A stretch of 64,000 nucleotides of DNA from Rhabditoides inermis (Eukaryota; Nematoda; Chromadorea; Rhabditida; Rhabditidae). The translations under genes were made by a program, and so were the position numbers. Positions 11,939 through 23,549 of the stretch are shown here, piece by piece. The notes under the pieces were generated by a model. It made no database searches. It was not told where the DNA came from and saw only the letters and a program-made list of their open reading frames with translations. The stretch covers positions 124,001 to 188,000 of the forward strand of contig CAWZYM010000139.1 in NCBI GenBank assembly GCA_963966185.1, read 5' to 3'. How positions within the stretch are numbered: the first letter of the stretch is position 1; the number at the start of each line of letters is the position of its first letter.

Positions 11939-13513
11939 CTACTCCAATACAGCCTTCTCCGGTAGGGCATTCCATAGCCTTCTCAACTCGTTCACCGGGT
12001 AGTCGTGCAATCTCGCACTTGTCACCACAGGCTCCATCACTCTCAGTGAGTGGCCACCGCGTGCTGTCCTTCTCACTCCGCTGTCCGACACCAGAACCAG
12101 CATTCCATATGGAGGGGCTCTCACTCCGTGCACATAATTCCACATGAGCACCCTCCTTCTCTCGCTTACGGTCTTCTTTACCGTATTCCACTTGGCCTTC
12201 TCTAGCACTCGGTCATCCGATGACGTGAAATCATTCTGCACCAGCCTCGCTGCATGCACATTCACTCTTTCGAGTCTTGCCCTGTACGTCTCGTTTGCAG
12301 GAAACCATCCTTCTGCTGCATATAACAGTCCTGGCTCAATACACGCCTTGTAAACTTTCTCGAGGGCGCTTCGAGGAGCCCACTTCCTCATAGTTCGCAC
12401 CAAAGCACCAATGGCTTGGCGAGCCTTCGTCACTCTCTCAGCCACTTGACCACTGAAGTTCATCAGAGGATCAATTGCCACTCCGAGATACTTGTACTGG
12501 CTAGTGCACTCGAGCTCCGTTCCACCAATGTGCAGATTTACCTCGAAATCTGGTTCCTTCTCATACACTCCCATTCGAATCACCTTGCACTTTCCCGCAT
12601 TAAGCTTTATTCCCATCTCTGAGAAGAGCCCACTCAGTTTCTCCACATCTTCTTGTGCATTCTCCTTGTCTCTATCGGTAAGATACCGAGAGACATACAC
12701 CGTATCGTCGGCGTATTGAACAATGCGCGCCCCTTCATTCAATTGCATCGACCCCACACGATTCACATAACAATTGAATAGAAGTGGTCATAGGATACTT
12801 CCCTGCGGAACTCCACTTACAACCTCCTTCTCTTCACTCAGAGTCCCGTTCACTCGCACTCGCATCCTCCTGTTAGACAGATAATCTTTCATCAATCTGA
12901 GGTACGAATCGGCAAGGTTGAATTCATGTCTTAGAACATTTACCAAATGTCCAAGAGGGATCGTATCGAATGCTTTCGAAATATCGAAAAACACTGCAAC
13001 TGCCCGAGCAGCCTTCCTCTTACAACTCTGCAGGCACTCGCTCATTCCATACTGGAAACTCAGTACCGCATCCACAGTGCTCCTTCCCTTCCTGAATCCG
13101 AACTGATTCGGAGATAGCTTCCGGTCAACCTTTTCAACCATCATTCCAAACACGTACTCTTCTGCCATCTTGCTCACAATAGAAAGCAGTGACACCGGTC
13201 GGAAATCGACTGGGTGCTGTGGGTGTTCCACTTTCTGAATGGGTGATATCACCGCTTCCTTCCATCCCCGAGGGAACTTCTCCTCGTGTAGACACCGATT
13301 GATCATAGCCACGATTGGCGCAGTCAATGGTTTCACACACCTCTTCAACAACCGCACAGTTATTCCATCTATTCCACTCGCCTTCTGCTCGGATGCCTCT
13401 CGTATGTACTTCTTCACAAACTTTCTCGAGCAGGGAGGGATTCTCTCCGCATCCGATGCAATCTCCGGCATCTCACTTTCCATTGTGTTTCCAACCTTGA
13501 CAAACTGCTCCAT
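11939..13513 (-). pseudogene. LINE ORF, reverse transcriptase part
   Basis: RT motifs in order on the minus strand: ASGIDGITVRLLK, FRPVSLLSIVSK, QFGFRKGRST, FFDISKAFDTI, GVPQGSIL, then QYADDTVYV. An in-frame TGA at 12788-12790 falls directly after GVPQGSIL, where LINE RTs normally carry glycine; the same frame continues at once to the YADD box and the C-terminal region. A single G-to-T change would explain the stop. The protein would make cDNA by target-primed reverse transcription, but this copy cannot. Confidence 0.88.
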
Positions 13514-15000
13514 GAGGCCATGAGCATGTCTGCCTTCTGCTGATCTGACACAGCCTTCTTTCCATTCGAGTCAGTCAGATCGGGGATATCCTTGCTCTTC
13601 GTTTTTCCTGTCAGACACTCAATAGTCTTCCAGAAATCTGTAGGACTCTCCACAGAGGCAAATTTCTTATCAAAGAAATTCTTCTTTTCGTTGGCTGTCT
13701 CTTTAGCCATCTCTTTTCGAGCATATCTAAAAGCAGCTTTTGCCTCACTGTCTCCCCTTTCCTTGCTCAACTTGTGCAGTGCGTCTTTCCGCCGCTGCAA
13801 AGTCTTGACATTCTCGCTCATCCACTCGCACCCTCTTTTCCTGCGGAATGTTTTGAGAGGGATCCACTTCTGCATACCTGCTTTAACCACATCCACAAAC
13901 TTTCTCCACATGTCATCAATCGACAGACTCCTATCCTCTATCCACTCACATCGCACTTCTTTTCCAAGAAACTCTATCAGACCCGTCCAGTTTGCCTTCT
14001 TGAAATCGTAGCCCTTCACTGGCTTCTCCTTTCGATTCTCGCATCGAATGCATGTGTCAACCATGATGGGTTCATGTTCTTTCTCGACAGGTGCGAGGTG
14101 CTCCACTCCAGCTATCCTCACTCGCCGGCTCACCATCATAATATCAATCAATCGGTTTCGATGTGTCACGTGTGAAACGACTTGTTGCATCTGGTGTTCC
14201 TCCTTGAGGTTCGCCGACTCACTATTGTTCCAACACACATTCATATCTCCTCCGATAATCACATCCATCGATGTATCTCTCTGAGATAACCACGAGTCCA
14301 GCTCATCCACAAACTCCTCAATCTTAGCTGCCGACATAGCTCTAGTCGGGCTACGGTAGACCGAGGCCACCACGAACTGACTCCTTTTCTCTCCCCTGCA
14401 CCTTACAGCCACCAATTCCAAAGAAGTCTCTTCCCTCACCAACGAGGGTCGCAACGCACTGTTCACATACAGTGCCACTCCCCCTCCTCCCGCTGTCCGG
14501 TCCTTTCGAAACAGTTCATATCCAGCCACTTTCAGTTCTTTGCTCTCGATCCCATTGTCCGACTTCGTCTCTTGTACTCCAATAACATGCGGTTTGTACG
14601 TGTCCGCCACTCTCCTCAGATCGTCTATCTTTCCTCTCAATCCGTTGATGTTCAGTGATATCATGCGTACACAATGGGGCTCACTCTCTCCCGTCTCTAC
14701 CAGGACACTCTGCAGCACAGCTCGTTTCCCCTTAGGGCGAGTGAGTGGACTGTCAAAGAAGAGTCCATCGAGGTCGGGAAGCGTTGAGTGACTGCCATGC
14801 AGTTCACACTCAGAACACACCCATGACGTCATTCCCTTCTCAACCCTCTTTCTTTCTTCCCTCGTCATCCCCGTACACCTCCCATTTGTTTTGTTCCAGC
14901 ATGTTGCACATGCAATCACATTCTCCCCCAAGTCACCCATACACACTGCACAACTTGCACTTGTTCCCGGCCCTTCTCCATTTCCATCCATTTTTTCCAT
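13414..15000 (-). pseudogene. LINE ORF, zinc finger plus endonuclease part
   Basis: The 528-codon frame starts with a cysteine-rich finger (CAVCMGDLG, CATC, W-VCSEC; residues about 18-65) of PHD type. From about residue 113 it carries an AP-endonuclease domain: SLNINGLRG, GVQETK, GGGGVALYV, VASVYRSP and GGDMNVCW. The usual SDH motif near the domain end is replaced by KEHEPI, which would weaken catalysis if real. The frame runs into unrelated residues after about position 495, where the RT frame takes over, so a frameshift lies near 13500-13520. Confidence 0.85.
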
Positions 15001-15492
15001 TACGCTCGCGTGCGTCGACAGCGGCAGGCAGGGGCGGTCCGCGCCTCCTCCTTATCAAGTGATCTCGCACCCGCGTACACAGACAGTGCCTCACTCCTCC
15101 TAGGTCACACCCGCTTAAAGGAGAGGTGTACGGAGTATTAGAGTGGGGTTCCAATAGTCAACTTCGGTACGAAAATTCTGATGAAAGAAAAATAAAAATT
15201 ATGAAATTATCAATTAAGGCTATAAAAATGATTTCATACTGACTTTGTACCATGCGCTTCGTCCGTGCTGGGACCAATTATTTGAGCGGATTACGGTATT
15301 AGCCATGAAGCATTATCCGAAGAGCACGCGATTCACAATTTTTCTTGCCCACGTCGTGAGTGGTGATTTATCAACATTTTCCTTGAACTTGGAGAATCCG
15401 ATTTCGACAACGAAACATTCCAAGAAATGGAAATCAATTGAACATCTACACAAACAATACAACATTGTCAGCTCTTTTTTCAATGACAAGTA

Positions 15493-15582
15493 CTTCTTCA
15501 ATTTGACGTCATGACTATCAATCTTCTTCAATTTGTCGTGATTGCTATCAATCTTCTTGATTTTGACGTGATTGCTATCAAT
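15493..15582 (+). repeat. Three tandem 30-bp repeats
   Basis: Three consecutive 30-bp units built on CTTCTTCAATTTG..GT..TGACTATCAAT, with 1-4 differences between units. Two units carry the palindromic-type core TGACGT. The surrounding 15.15-16.5 kb shows no gene that I can support. Confidence 0.85.
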
Positions 15583-16538
15583 CTAATCAGACCATATATT
15601 CAACACACGATCAAGGAAGGTCGCCAACAACACATGATGTTTATAAAAACCAAAAGCAAACGATGACAGTGGTTTGTTTGGGATATGGCCGTCGTAGAGC
15701 TCTTCTTCTTGTAACTTCTTTCTTCTGTCCGCGTTGCTGCCGCGGTGAAGCTTGCGAGTCCTCCGTCTTCGATCATGAGAACCTAAACATAAACGTAATC
15801 AAAAACATTCATAGAAATAAGAAATAAGGGTTGTCAGTTATTTCAATCGGCTAGACGGTAGAGAATGGTAAACAAAAAATCACTCACTGTTAGGATAGGA
15901 GATCTCCTCAGCCTCGTTTCCGACAGTTCGTTCACATCACAAAACCGCCACCCTGGAAAAAATGTGTAGTGTAAGATTTGAGTTGATACAGTGCTGGCGA
16001 AAAGGTATAATACACGAATGACGAAAAAGAATAGACGATAAAAATGAGAACGAAAAAGCGAAACTCATACAACATACAATATGCATGCAAGATGAGTGTT
16101 GTATGAGTTTCACAGACATGGAAGCTACAAAAACAGCGTTATAACAACGAGTAGCTAACAACAATAGTATGAGTGATTAACAACGAAAAGATGAAAACAA
16201 ACAACAAATAATCATGAAATATACAAACAAATTCACGAAATATCGATCAAAATTAGCTGTGAAAAATCGCGCCGCACTATATTTTCGCGCGCGAGTATTT
16301 TTCGGGTATTTGTCGCTGAAGGTCCCAGCACGAACCGGGAGGACGGAAGAATAAATTCTATTGACGAATATTATTCTCAAACTCAGCTGTTCACTGAATT
16401 TTTCATTCGTGTTTTTCACTCTGTTCTCCTCTCCTTTAACACAGACGGTGCCCTATCACACTCCTCCCGACACACACTGCGTACACAGACTGTGGTCAAT
16501 CAATAAATCAATCCCACAGGGGGAGATCACACACCAGA

Positions 16539-16616
16539 GGGGATGCTGGGGGACCGGTGTGCACGCACACCTGAATCACTCACTCAGCAGAGCCACCTCT
16601 CCTCACACAGAGAACA
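16539..16616 (+). repeat. ~78-bp dispersed repeat, copy 1
   Basis: The segment from GGGGATGCTGGGGGACC to CACAGAGAACA recurs at 17232-17309 in the same orientation with two differences. It contains the hairpin GGTGTGCACGCACACC. Confidence 0.9.
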
Positions 16617-16855
16617 AACACCACTTTATCAATGATCAGTTTATCAGTGATCAATGATACTTTGTAAAGACAACAAAAAACTGAAAAGACCCACTAGCTT
16701 CCCCATGGTGGGTCCGGGCACGAAAATTTCAAATGGATGATACGGTAACTAAGAGCATTCAGCTTACGTTTCATCAGAAATTAATAAGAAATGACCGTCA
16801 TTTCTTTTCGATAAACGCTGTGAGGTCACTCAGAATTAGCTGCCAGAAAACATTG

Positions 16856-16922
16856 CTTCTATGGCGCAACTGGTTAGAGTTTTTCTTGTCAAGCACAGGT
16901 TGCGGGTTCGGATCCGCTGACG
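16856..16922 (+). other. tRNA-like fragment
   Basis: TGGCGCAACTGGTTAGAG resembles a tRNA D arm and A-box, and GGGTTCGGATCC resembles a T arm and B-box 50 bp later. The ends TTCTA and TGACGA do not pair, and no good anticodon stem is visible. It is probably a degenerate tRNA-derived element rather than a working tRNA. Confidence 0.4.
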
Positions 16923-17079
16923 AATTTTGCTATAAATCTTTCGCTACAGTCAGCTTGCCTGCGAATCATAACTCGTGTAGAATTCAGTCAATCATTTGGA
17001 TTTTTTGTCCACTTTAGTCATCGACCTGTTCTTCTCGGATGTGCCATTCTTCGCGAAACACAAGATCCAAAAGGACAGG

Positions 17080-17210
17080 AAGGTAGAGGGAGAGAGAGAG
17101 AAGGAAGAAAGAAAAGGGAAAGAGAGAGTAAGAGAGAGGGGAGAGAGAGAAGGGAGAGAAGAAAAGAGAGAGGGAGAGAGTAAGAGAGAGGGGAGAGAGA
17201 GAGAGTTACC
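17080..17210 (+). repeat. GA-rich low-complexity tract
   Basis: Imperfect purine-rich sequence dominated by AGAGAGAG, GGGAGAGA and AAAG. It creates charged ORFs in one strand that are not credible proteins. Confidence 0.9.
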
Positions 17211-17231
17211 CTCTCAGGTGACGTGGGCGCT

Positions 17232-17309
17232 GGGGATGCTGGGGGACCGGTGTGCACGCACACCTGAATCACTCACTCAGCAGAGCCACCTCCCCTCACA
17301 CAGAGAACA
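17232..17309 (+). repeat. ~78-bp dispersed repeat, copy 2
   Basis: Direct repeat of 16539-16616, ending just before a LINE fragment. Confidence 0.9.
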
Positions 17310-17330
17310 GACACGACTGATGCATGTCGG

Positions 17331-17545
17331 AGCATCAAAATCGCGAAGAGAGGACTCGTCACCGAGCGATCCCTGCTGGAGGCACTGCTGATCAACGACC
17401 AGATGATCACCGCGCGACCCGCCATCGAGGAGGCCACCGTCGACTTCTACAGTACTCTCTACGCTGACCGACTACTCATCCCGAGGAAGGTCTACACTCC
17501 TGGAAACGTGCCTTCCCATCTGAAGTGCGACACGCCCTCTCTCAG
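17331..17545 (+). mobile_element. LINE fragment (pre-RT region), plus strand
   Basis: The frame reads LVTERSLLEALL, then ARPAIEEATVDF, YSTLYADRLL and PSHLKCD. This resembles the segment just before the RT palm in RTE-like LINEs. It is truncated on both sides and joined at about 17545 to a fragment in the opposite orientation. Confidence 0.55.
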
Positions 17546-17890
17546 ATGCCGAAAGGACGAGCCTCGTTCTCTCCGACAGTCTCCTTTCCATGTGGTTCGG
17601 CCCGGGAGCAGTTGCGACGGTGGCGGCCCTCTTTGAGTGTGTTGAGCAGCTCCTCGTACGTCGGGTTTAGGAACCCATGTTGATTTTATTTAGGACCACT
17701 CTGGTACGACTGGTCGATTCACTGCCCCGTTCAAGAATGACCATCACGCATTGTCCCGCTGATTGCCCTCTCTCGCTCGCCGATCGCGTGAATGTGCAAA
17801 TGAGAGTCTCGCCGTCCGCTCTGAAGGGGTCAAAATCAAGGGTGTGAAAGCAGACCATCTGAATTTTTTCAACTGGAACCAACTGTGCAG
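17546..17890 (-). mobile_element. LINE fragment, inverted copy of 11206-11565
   Basis: Reverse complement of the upstream LINE fragment, recognisable by CGTTCTCTCCGACAGTCTCC, the run through GGCCCGGGAGCAGTTGCGAC and the far end near CAGACCATCTGAATTTTTT. Small differences show the copies are not brand new. A TTCGATTCC box just beyond, near 17918, is tRNA-like but without other tRNA structure. Confidence 0.8.
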
Positions 17891-18453
17891 TTGGATAGAT
17901 CGTTAGTAGAGCGTTCGATTCCGCTAAACTAGAGCTCTGTAGCTCAACGGAGACCCGAGAAAGGAGCTTTGCAGCCGTTTTAGAAGAGTTGCATGTCAAC
18001 GTACTGCTTTTTGTCTCTTTGGAAGTGTAACATATCCAAGTAATATCACATCGTGATTGACCGTTGTTTGCAGAGACGGGAGGAGGAGCGCGCGTTCTTC
18101 AAGGCAGGCCAGCAACAGAAGGTCACGTTGGCATAAGGAAGACCAGAGGAAGGGAGGAGGAGCAGTGCAGCCGAGGAGAAGAGGTAGAGGGGGACAGAAA
18201 TTTACACTACTCCCACCGTATTTCCCATTTCCTTTCACGCATTCCATTTCGCTCATTGTACAGTTTCGTTAGTTTTCGATGATTTCGTGTCATAGATTGC
18301 CTTATGATTGTGATTGTCTTATACCATAAATATATTACAGTATGATGGAAGCAGAACCCGAACACTTTGTCTTTCTTCTGAGTAGAGGGGAGGGAGAAGA
18401 TGATAAGAAGAAATGAAGAGGGAGAAGGAGGGGAATAAAGGGAGAGAGCGGGA

Positions 18454-18456
<3 letters not shown>

Positions 18457-18494
<38 letters not shown>
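18457..18494 (+). repeat. (GA)n microsatellite
   Basis: Near-perfect GA dinucleotide run of about 36 bp within a longer purine-rich stretch (18380-18560). Confidence 0.95.
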
Positions 18495-18496
<2 letters not shown>

Positions 18497-18577
18497 AAGA
18501 AGGAGAGTTGAAGAAGGAGAGTAGACGGAGAGAAAGAGAAAGGAAAGAGAGAGAAGATGGGACATGAAGGTGGTTCT

Positions 18578-18677
18578 TTATCGACTCGTGCCCGCAGTGG
18601 AATTCTGAATGCACTGATGCGACATTGTTCGTATGCGTATGCCATGTCGCGACTAACTAAGACCCTGGTGGCGTTAA
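18578..18677 (+). repeat. ~100-bp dispersed repeat, right copy
   Basis: Direct repeat of 10544-10639. The two copies bracket the whole 8-kb LINE-rich block. Confidence 0.9.
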
Positions 18678-18689
18678 GTAGCGGTCAGT

Positions 18690-19590
18690 CTCTTCAAGCG
18701 ACATCGCATTACCTTCAAATAACTTCCGATATGCCTTGTGATATATCTTGCGATATGCCTTCGGATTACTTCAAACGACTTCGAACTACTTCGTATTACT
18801 TGCGATAGCCTTCCAACGCCTTCGAATTGCTTCGAATTATTTCCGATATGTGTTTTGAACAGAGACTGACCGCACCTTTAGCAGTATGTTATCAAATAGA
18901 GAGGGGAATTTCGGTGGCTTCACAAAAAGGGGGGATGTGCCAGTGGCGCTGAGTCGACTCGATCTAAGTATGTCATCTGCTCGGCACAGCGCACCGGCTG
19001 TGTACTACAGTACCGCAGGCTACCGTACCGTATCGCTTTCTAGTTCTCAACATCCATGCCCAACTGCAGGCTACGATAGTGTATTTGACGATTGGGGTAA
19101 CCGCATAAAAGGAGTGGCTTCGACACATGCTCACTCACTAGCACAATCTCATTTGGTCAAGCCCCGCCCACTCGTGCACTTTGCTCGCTGGCTGTGAGTG
19201 AGTGACCGGCTCTGTGAGGGCATTTCGGCCACCGCGCGCCCGCTCACTGCCACGTCACTGTTCGCCCATCCCTCTGCGCATTTCTTCTCACTGCACGTTG
19301 CGCGCGTATCTCGCACGTTGTTCTTTTCGTTACTAGTTTGTGCTTCGCTTAATGAACGCAACTAGGTAGTGTGCTACTTTTCAATTCGGTGATTGTCTAC
19401 GTGTGTGGTTCCGTTCGGATATGCTTGTGTGGCGCGATTATCGATCGATCTGTGGGTGGTCGTGCGCTGCCGCGACGCGATCTGCTTTTTGTTTTGTTCT
19501 CCTCGTGCGCTCACTATTTCATCACCCAAAAATTTCCTATTCACAGACGTCTTCATGTTTGAATGGTTTACTCTGCCCTCTTTTCCGCGA
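18690..19590. other. No recognised gene
   Basis: A short run of related CTTCGAATTACTT-type motifs lies at 18690-18850. GC- and CpG-rich sequence at 19190-19560 could be regulatory. No ORF here has recognisable content. Confidence 0.5.
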
Positions 19591-19660
19591 TGCGATTATC
19601 GATTGATTATCGATTGATTATCGATTGATTATCGATTGATTATCGATTGAATATCGATAA
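19591..19660 (+). repeat. Six tandem 11-bp GATTATCGATT repeats
   Basis: Units of TTATCGATTGA repeat six times, ending ATATCGATAACG. Each holds the palindrome ATCGAT. It lies about 650 bp upstream of the first exon of the unrecognised gene at 20313, so a regulatory role is possible but unproven. Confidence 0.9.
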
Positions 19661-19996
19661 CGTGCCATTCTACTCGCGTTTCTTCGCTTTCGCTATATTT
19701 TTTTCTGAATGATAAATTATTCAGACAATTATGAAGGCCCATCCCATCTGCTGCCTCGCTGGCGGCGACATGGATCCTTTCGCAGGCCCGTCGGCTGTGA
19801 AGTTCTCGTGAGGTATGCTTTATTCGATGTCTTGGACCACTAATTTTGTATTTATCATGTATATGTTCAAGAATGTTTGACAATATAAGTCATCAAGTCA
19901 TTTAGGGCTGCATGGCTTGAAGGACTTCAATCCGCACATATTGAGTAGATGGCTCGTTCACTGCTATTCGCAAGGTGGGCATAATGTTTTGGGGCA

Positions 19997-19997
<1 letters not shown>

Positions 19998-20053
<56 letters not shown>
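19998..20053 (+). repeat. (TA)n microsatellite
   Basis: Uninterrupted TA dinucleotides for about 56 bp. Confidence 0.97.
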
Positions 20054-20057
<4 letters not shown>

Positions 20058-20312
20058 TACAACCAAGTTTCAGTTGTCTGTCGGAGCTGATGATGTTCTC
20101 TTCCACGACTACTTCGACCTGGCTTCTCTCACCAAGGCTTCGACATTATTGGCCTCGACATTATTTTCAAGAACGTGCGTGAGAGAACTTAAGTGCGTGA
20201 GAGAACTTAAATGTTGATCAGTTTGCTTGTAGTGTAGTTTAATGAAAATTGATTTTAAGTCGCTCTAACGACAAGTGTGTCGAGTGTATTTCTGGCGTCT
20301 CTTGGCGCTGCG

Positions 20313-23300
20313 ATGAAGAAGGACAAGGTGAGTGTGGATGTATGCATATACATTGATGTATGTACGTTATATTAATTGATTCTGTATGTGTTGTTATAAT
20401 ACCCCAAATATATTTTTCCACTCATATCTTACAGCGATATACTAGGTGCATATTGTGATATACTCATTCTATATTTGATCAAATGTGTGTTTTACAATTA
20501 ATCTTTCAGGAGATCGCGTTGGACGATGACTACGAGAAAATCGCGTCGAAGGCAGACGATCTCGTGACTCGTGAGTGTGTTCTTGTTATTTCCACAGCAT
20601 ATATAGCAATGATCCACTCAACGATATTCATCTTCAACTGAAATTAATCGTTTTGAAAACTTTATTTATTTTAAGTGCAACTAATTGTTATGTGTAGAGA
20701 TATGTTATATGTAGAGAACAGAATTGCAACCATTCAGGAACCCCATCCTATTGGTTTCTCCTCTCCCTAAAACTGCGTAGTTTGGAGAGCGAGGAGGTGG
20801 AGATGGAGATCAAGGAGATTGTGCCGGCGATCATCAACAAGCAATGTCGTGTTGCCGTCATGAGTCTCCTTTCCGGGCACTCACTTCCAGAGTGAGTTAG
20901 CTACTTCTGAAAGATTAGATTTTTTATTCAATCTTGTCCATTCAGAGAAGCGTGGTGCGTTGCATTGCTGCTCGACGATGATCTGTTCTCTGAAGCTGCC
21001 TCTCTGCTCGCAGACACGTCTAACAACATTCTACAAACAGCAGAGATGAATTATGCCCGGTGAGATATTTTGTGATTAAATACTACTGTATTTCTATCAG
21101 TCCCTCGTTAACTTGAATGTCATGTCATAATGGGTATAATGTCATAAATCATAGGGCCACATCGAATGCTGTTGTATCATGGTTGCGGGGCTGCCCAGAG
21201 GTGCCCGTCTTCGCCGAGCTGCTGTCGGCGGTTCGCCTCAACGGCGGTTCGCCTCAACGGTCAGAACAGCGTTTTAACAGTTACTACAAACTGGTTTAGC
21301 TGTTGCGATCATGCGTTTTTTTCAGGTGCACATTGACTGCGTGATTCTGGCCATGTACACAGCTTTCACGGCCAGGAAGTTCCGCCATGATCTCAAGCTG
21401 TCGGCGCCATTGGAAGTGGCGTGTCTTCGCTTCCTGCACGCTGAGCTCACGCAGAATGAGATGACGGTAAACTTCCTCTCCCCCTCTCTGTTCTCTATTT
21501 ACTCGTTCACTCTTCGCCCACTTCCCATCACGCTTTCTATGCCCGTTTCTCTCTTCTCATGCATTCTATGTTACAGGCATTCAAGAATGCGCTCGCCATC
21601 CACAAACCGATGGGTGTTGCCGCTACTACGGTTGTCTCCTACTTTATCCGCCTCTACAGAGCTGTGTCCGCGGGCAGAGGCCACCAGTTCCCCGAAGGTA
21701 TTGTGTTGGTGTGTTCATGGGTTCTAACTTGATCGTCTAGGCGGAATTGAAGTGTGCGTGTCTTCGTGGGGCGAGGACCCCTTATACAAAGGCACTCGTG
21801 GGGAGGAGAACCTGTGGCTGCTAGCGAGTACGGAGGATGGTGATTTCAAGTACGCCCTCGGAAAGCTGACAGAAGGGGTCGACGGTATTCGCAAGCACTC
21901 CAACGAGGAAGAGGTTAGCCAGTAAACGCATTTTTGTGAGTCATCATTATCATCTCATCTCTCATCGTTATCCAAATTTCTTCTTTGAGACTCGCGCCGC
22001 ATGCGACCTGTCCAAGACGGTGCTGCTCGCTCTCTCCGGCGAGGCCGCGTCGTTCCTCCATAGCATGAAGGCTAATGTCTGGGGGTCGTGCAGGGGCAGA
22101 TGTTGAGATTTATGAGAGGTGAGTATTTCTTTTGTTTTTGATAGTTGTTGTCTTGTGTTTCAGGGCCCAAGTCCCTCCCAGTCAGCTGCGGTCCGCGTAC
22201 ATGGCTGTGGAGTACGGTGGAGCGCGACCTGGTCGCCGTCGGAATCACGGAGGCGTACGCGCCACGGCAGATCTACAAGAAGAAGGACCCGGGAAACACT
22301 GCCGGCGGCAAGGATCTGGTGAATAAGATGAGCGCATCGGAGAAACAGAAGGCCGCAAGTGGTGGACAGAAGAATGACAATGCGTCTTCCTCCAAGTGAG
22401 AGTGTTTTATATTAATAAGCGCTTGTTCAGTGTGTATATTAGAGTAATTGTATGTGCTACTTGTTGTGTTTTGTACTTCTGATTTGAGACTTAATTTATT
22501 TGTAGAACATAGGCACATAAATGTTTCGTTTTTGTGTTCAGGGAGTGTTTTATGATCGCCTCGGGAACAGGGCAGAGCGCATCTGATCCGATCTTTTCCT
22601 CCTGGTCTTTTCACATTGGGGGTAGCCAGTCTATGTTGTTTATTAGTTGAGAAATTCTATTGCAGACGAGAGTGAAGATGAAACGTGTGAGATAGTTTCT
22701 GCCGAAAAAACTTGGAGGGATTCCCTCAGTGCACAGCTGTACGAGGTGCATTTGTGTTTGACTATGATTTTTACCCGTAGCCGTTGTAGAAAACATGGAC
22801 TCCCGGAAGTGCGCTTCTTCTGAAAGCAATTTATCGTTTTCACGAGCATGAGCTGCTGTCGAAAAAAGATTTGATAATTGCCCTATCACACGAGTATCGC
22901 CGCCAAACGCTATACCTGGATGGGAAAGCGATCAAGAAGAAGGACTGGTGAGGCGGTGAAAGTGGGGTTGAGAAAGGAGGGATGAGGGAGGTGATATAAT
23001 TGGCGGCTAGGTACATCGACCAATTAGTGCGAGAGGTGCGAGAGGAGCTGGTCGCTGCCGGCGTTCTTCACAGCGAGTCTGATGGGTCGAACAACAAGGC
23101 GGTAGGGCTTTCGGGCAGCAGAGTAATGGTGTGTGTGTGTGTTGAAATGAAACAATGTATTCGTGGGTGTGGATGACGGGACGCAGCGCTCGCGTGTGCG
23201 CAGGGAAGGTGGAGTGCACTGGTTTGTCTGTGGAAGGAAAGGAGGAGGTTGCGCCGCGCCTGTCGGCCGTCGCTCAGTACTCAGCCGATCATCCCTCTGA

Positions 23301-23549
23301 CGTGCTCGCTCCTCTCCTGCCTTATTCGCGCGTCTTCTACCTGTCGTCCCTGCGAGCGAAGGCGAAGCTGTGCCCAGACAGAAGTGAGTGCGGTGATAGG
23401 AGAGAGGTCGAATCGGTTGGGGCTTGGGCAGTTTGAGTATTGCAGAGAGCATCGTCAGCAACGCGCGCGTCTCGGGGGCGGCTTGCGAGCGTCACCTGAT
23501 CAGCTATTGGGCGGCGGCCGCGGCGGAGGAGCAGGCAGATGTGGAGTGA
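20313..23549 (+). CDS. Unrecognised multi-exon gene with frame breaks
   Basis: I do not recognise this protein. Exons by splice signal and phase: 20313-20327, 20510-20570, 20738-20891, 20946-21059, 21155-21230, 21326-21466, 21577-21697, 21741-21913, 21990-22118, 22164-22395, 22542-22621, 22666-22745, 22790-22947, 23011-23101, 23204-23383, 23446-23549; about 636 codons. Phases agree across most junctions, which supports one gene. It starts MKKDKEIALDDDYEKIA and ends AEEQADVE plus stop. The N-terminal 350 residues are helix-rich (SYWFLLSLKLRSL, VVSYFIRLYRAV), the middle is lysine-rich (SASEKQKAASGG), and the last third is helical (DLIIALSHEYRR, DQLVREVREELV). Breaks: one base too many near 22080-22096 and again near 22216; the 14/15 junction is also off by one base unless a 42-bp intron is used; a 16-bp duplication lies at the exon 5 donor. 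It is a decaying gene or one with sequence errors. Confidence 0.65.

Larger units (their letters stand above)
11850..15150 (-). mobile_element. Near full-length, inactivated LINE (non-LTR retrotransposon)
   Basis: Minus-strand element with, in order, a PHD-like zinc finger, an AP endonuclease, a reverse transcriptase (RT) and a C-terminal region, broken by one frameshift (near 13510) and one in-frame stop (12788). The 5' leader lies around 15000-15150 and the 3' end near 11850; I could not fix target-site duplications. Domain order suggests the CR1/Jockey group. It differs from the two LINE families at 41-55 kb in all RT motifs. Confidence 0.85.

Noticed and set aside
15245..15514. 89-codon plus-strand ORF
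   Set aside because: AT-rich, no recognisable domain, and it runs into the 30-bp tandem repeats.
18207..18645. 108-135-codon Ser/Leu/Phe-rich ORFs on the minus strand
   Set aside because: Low-complexity GA/CT sequence read as protein.
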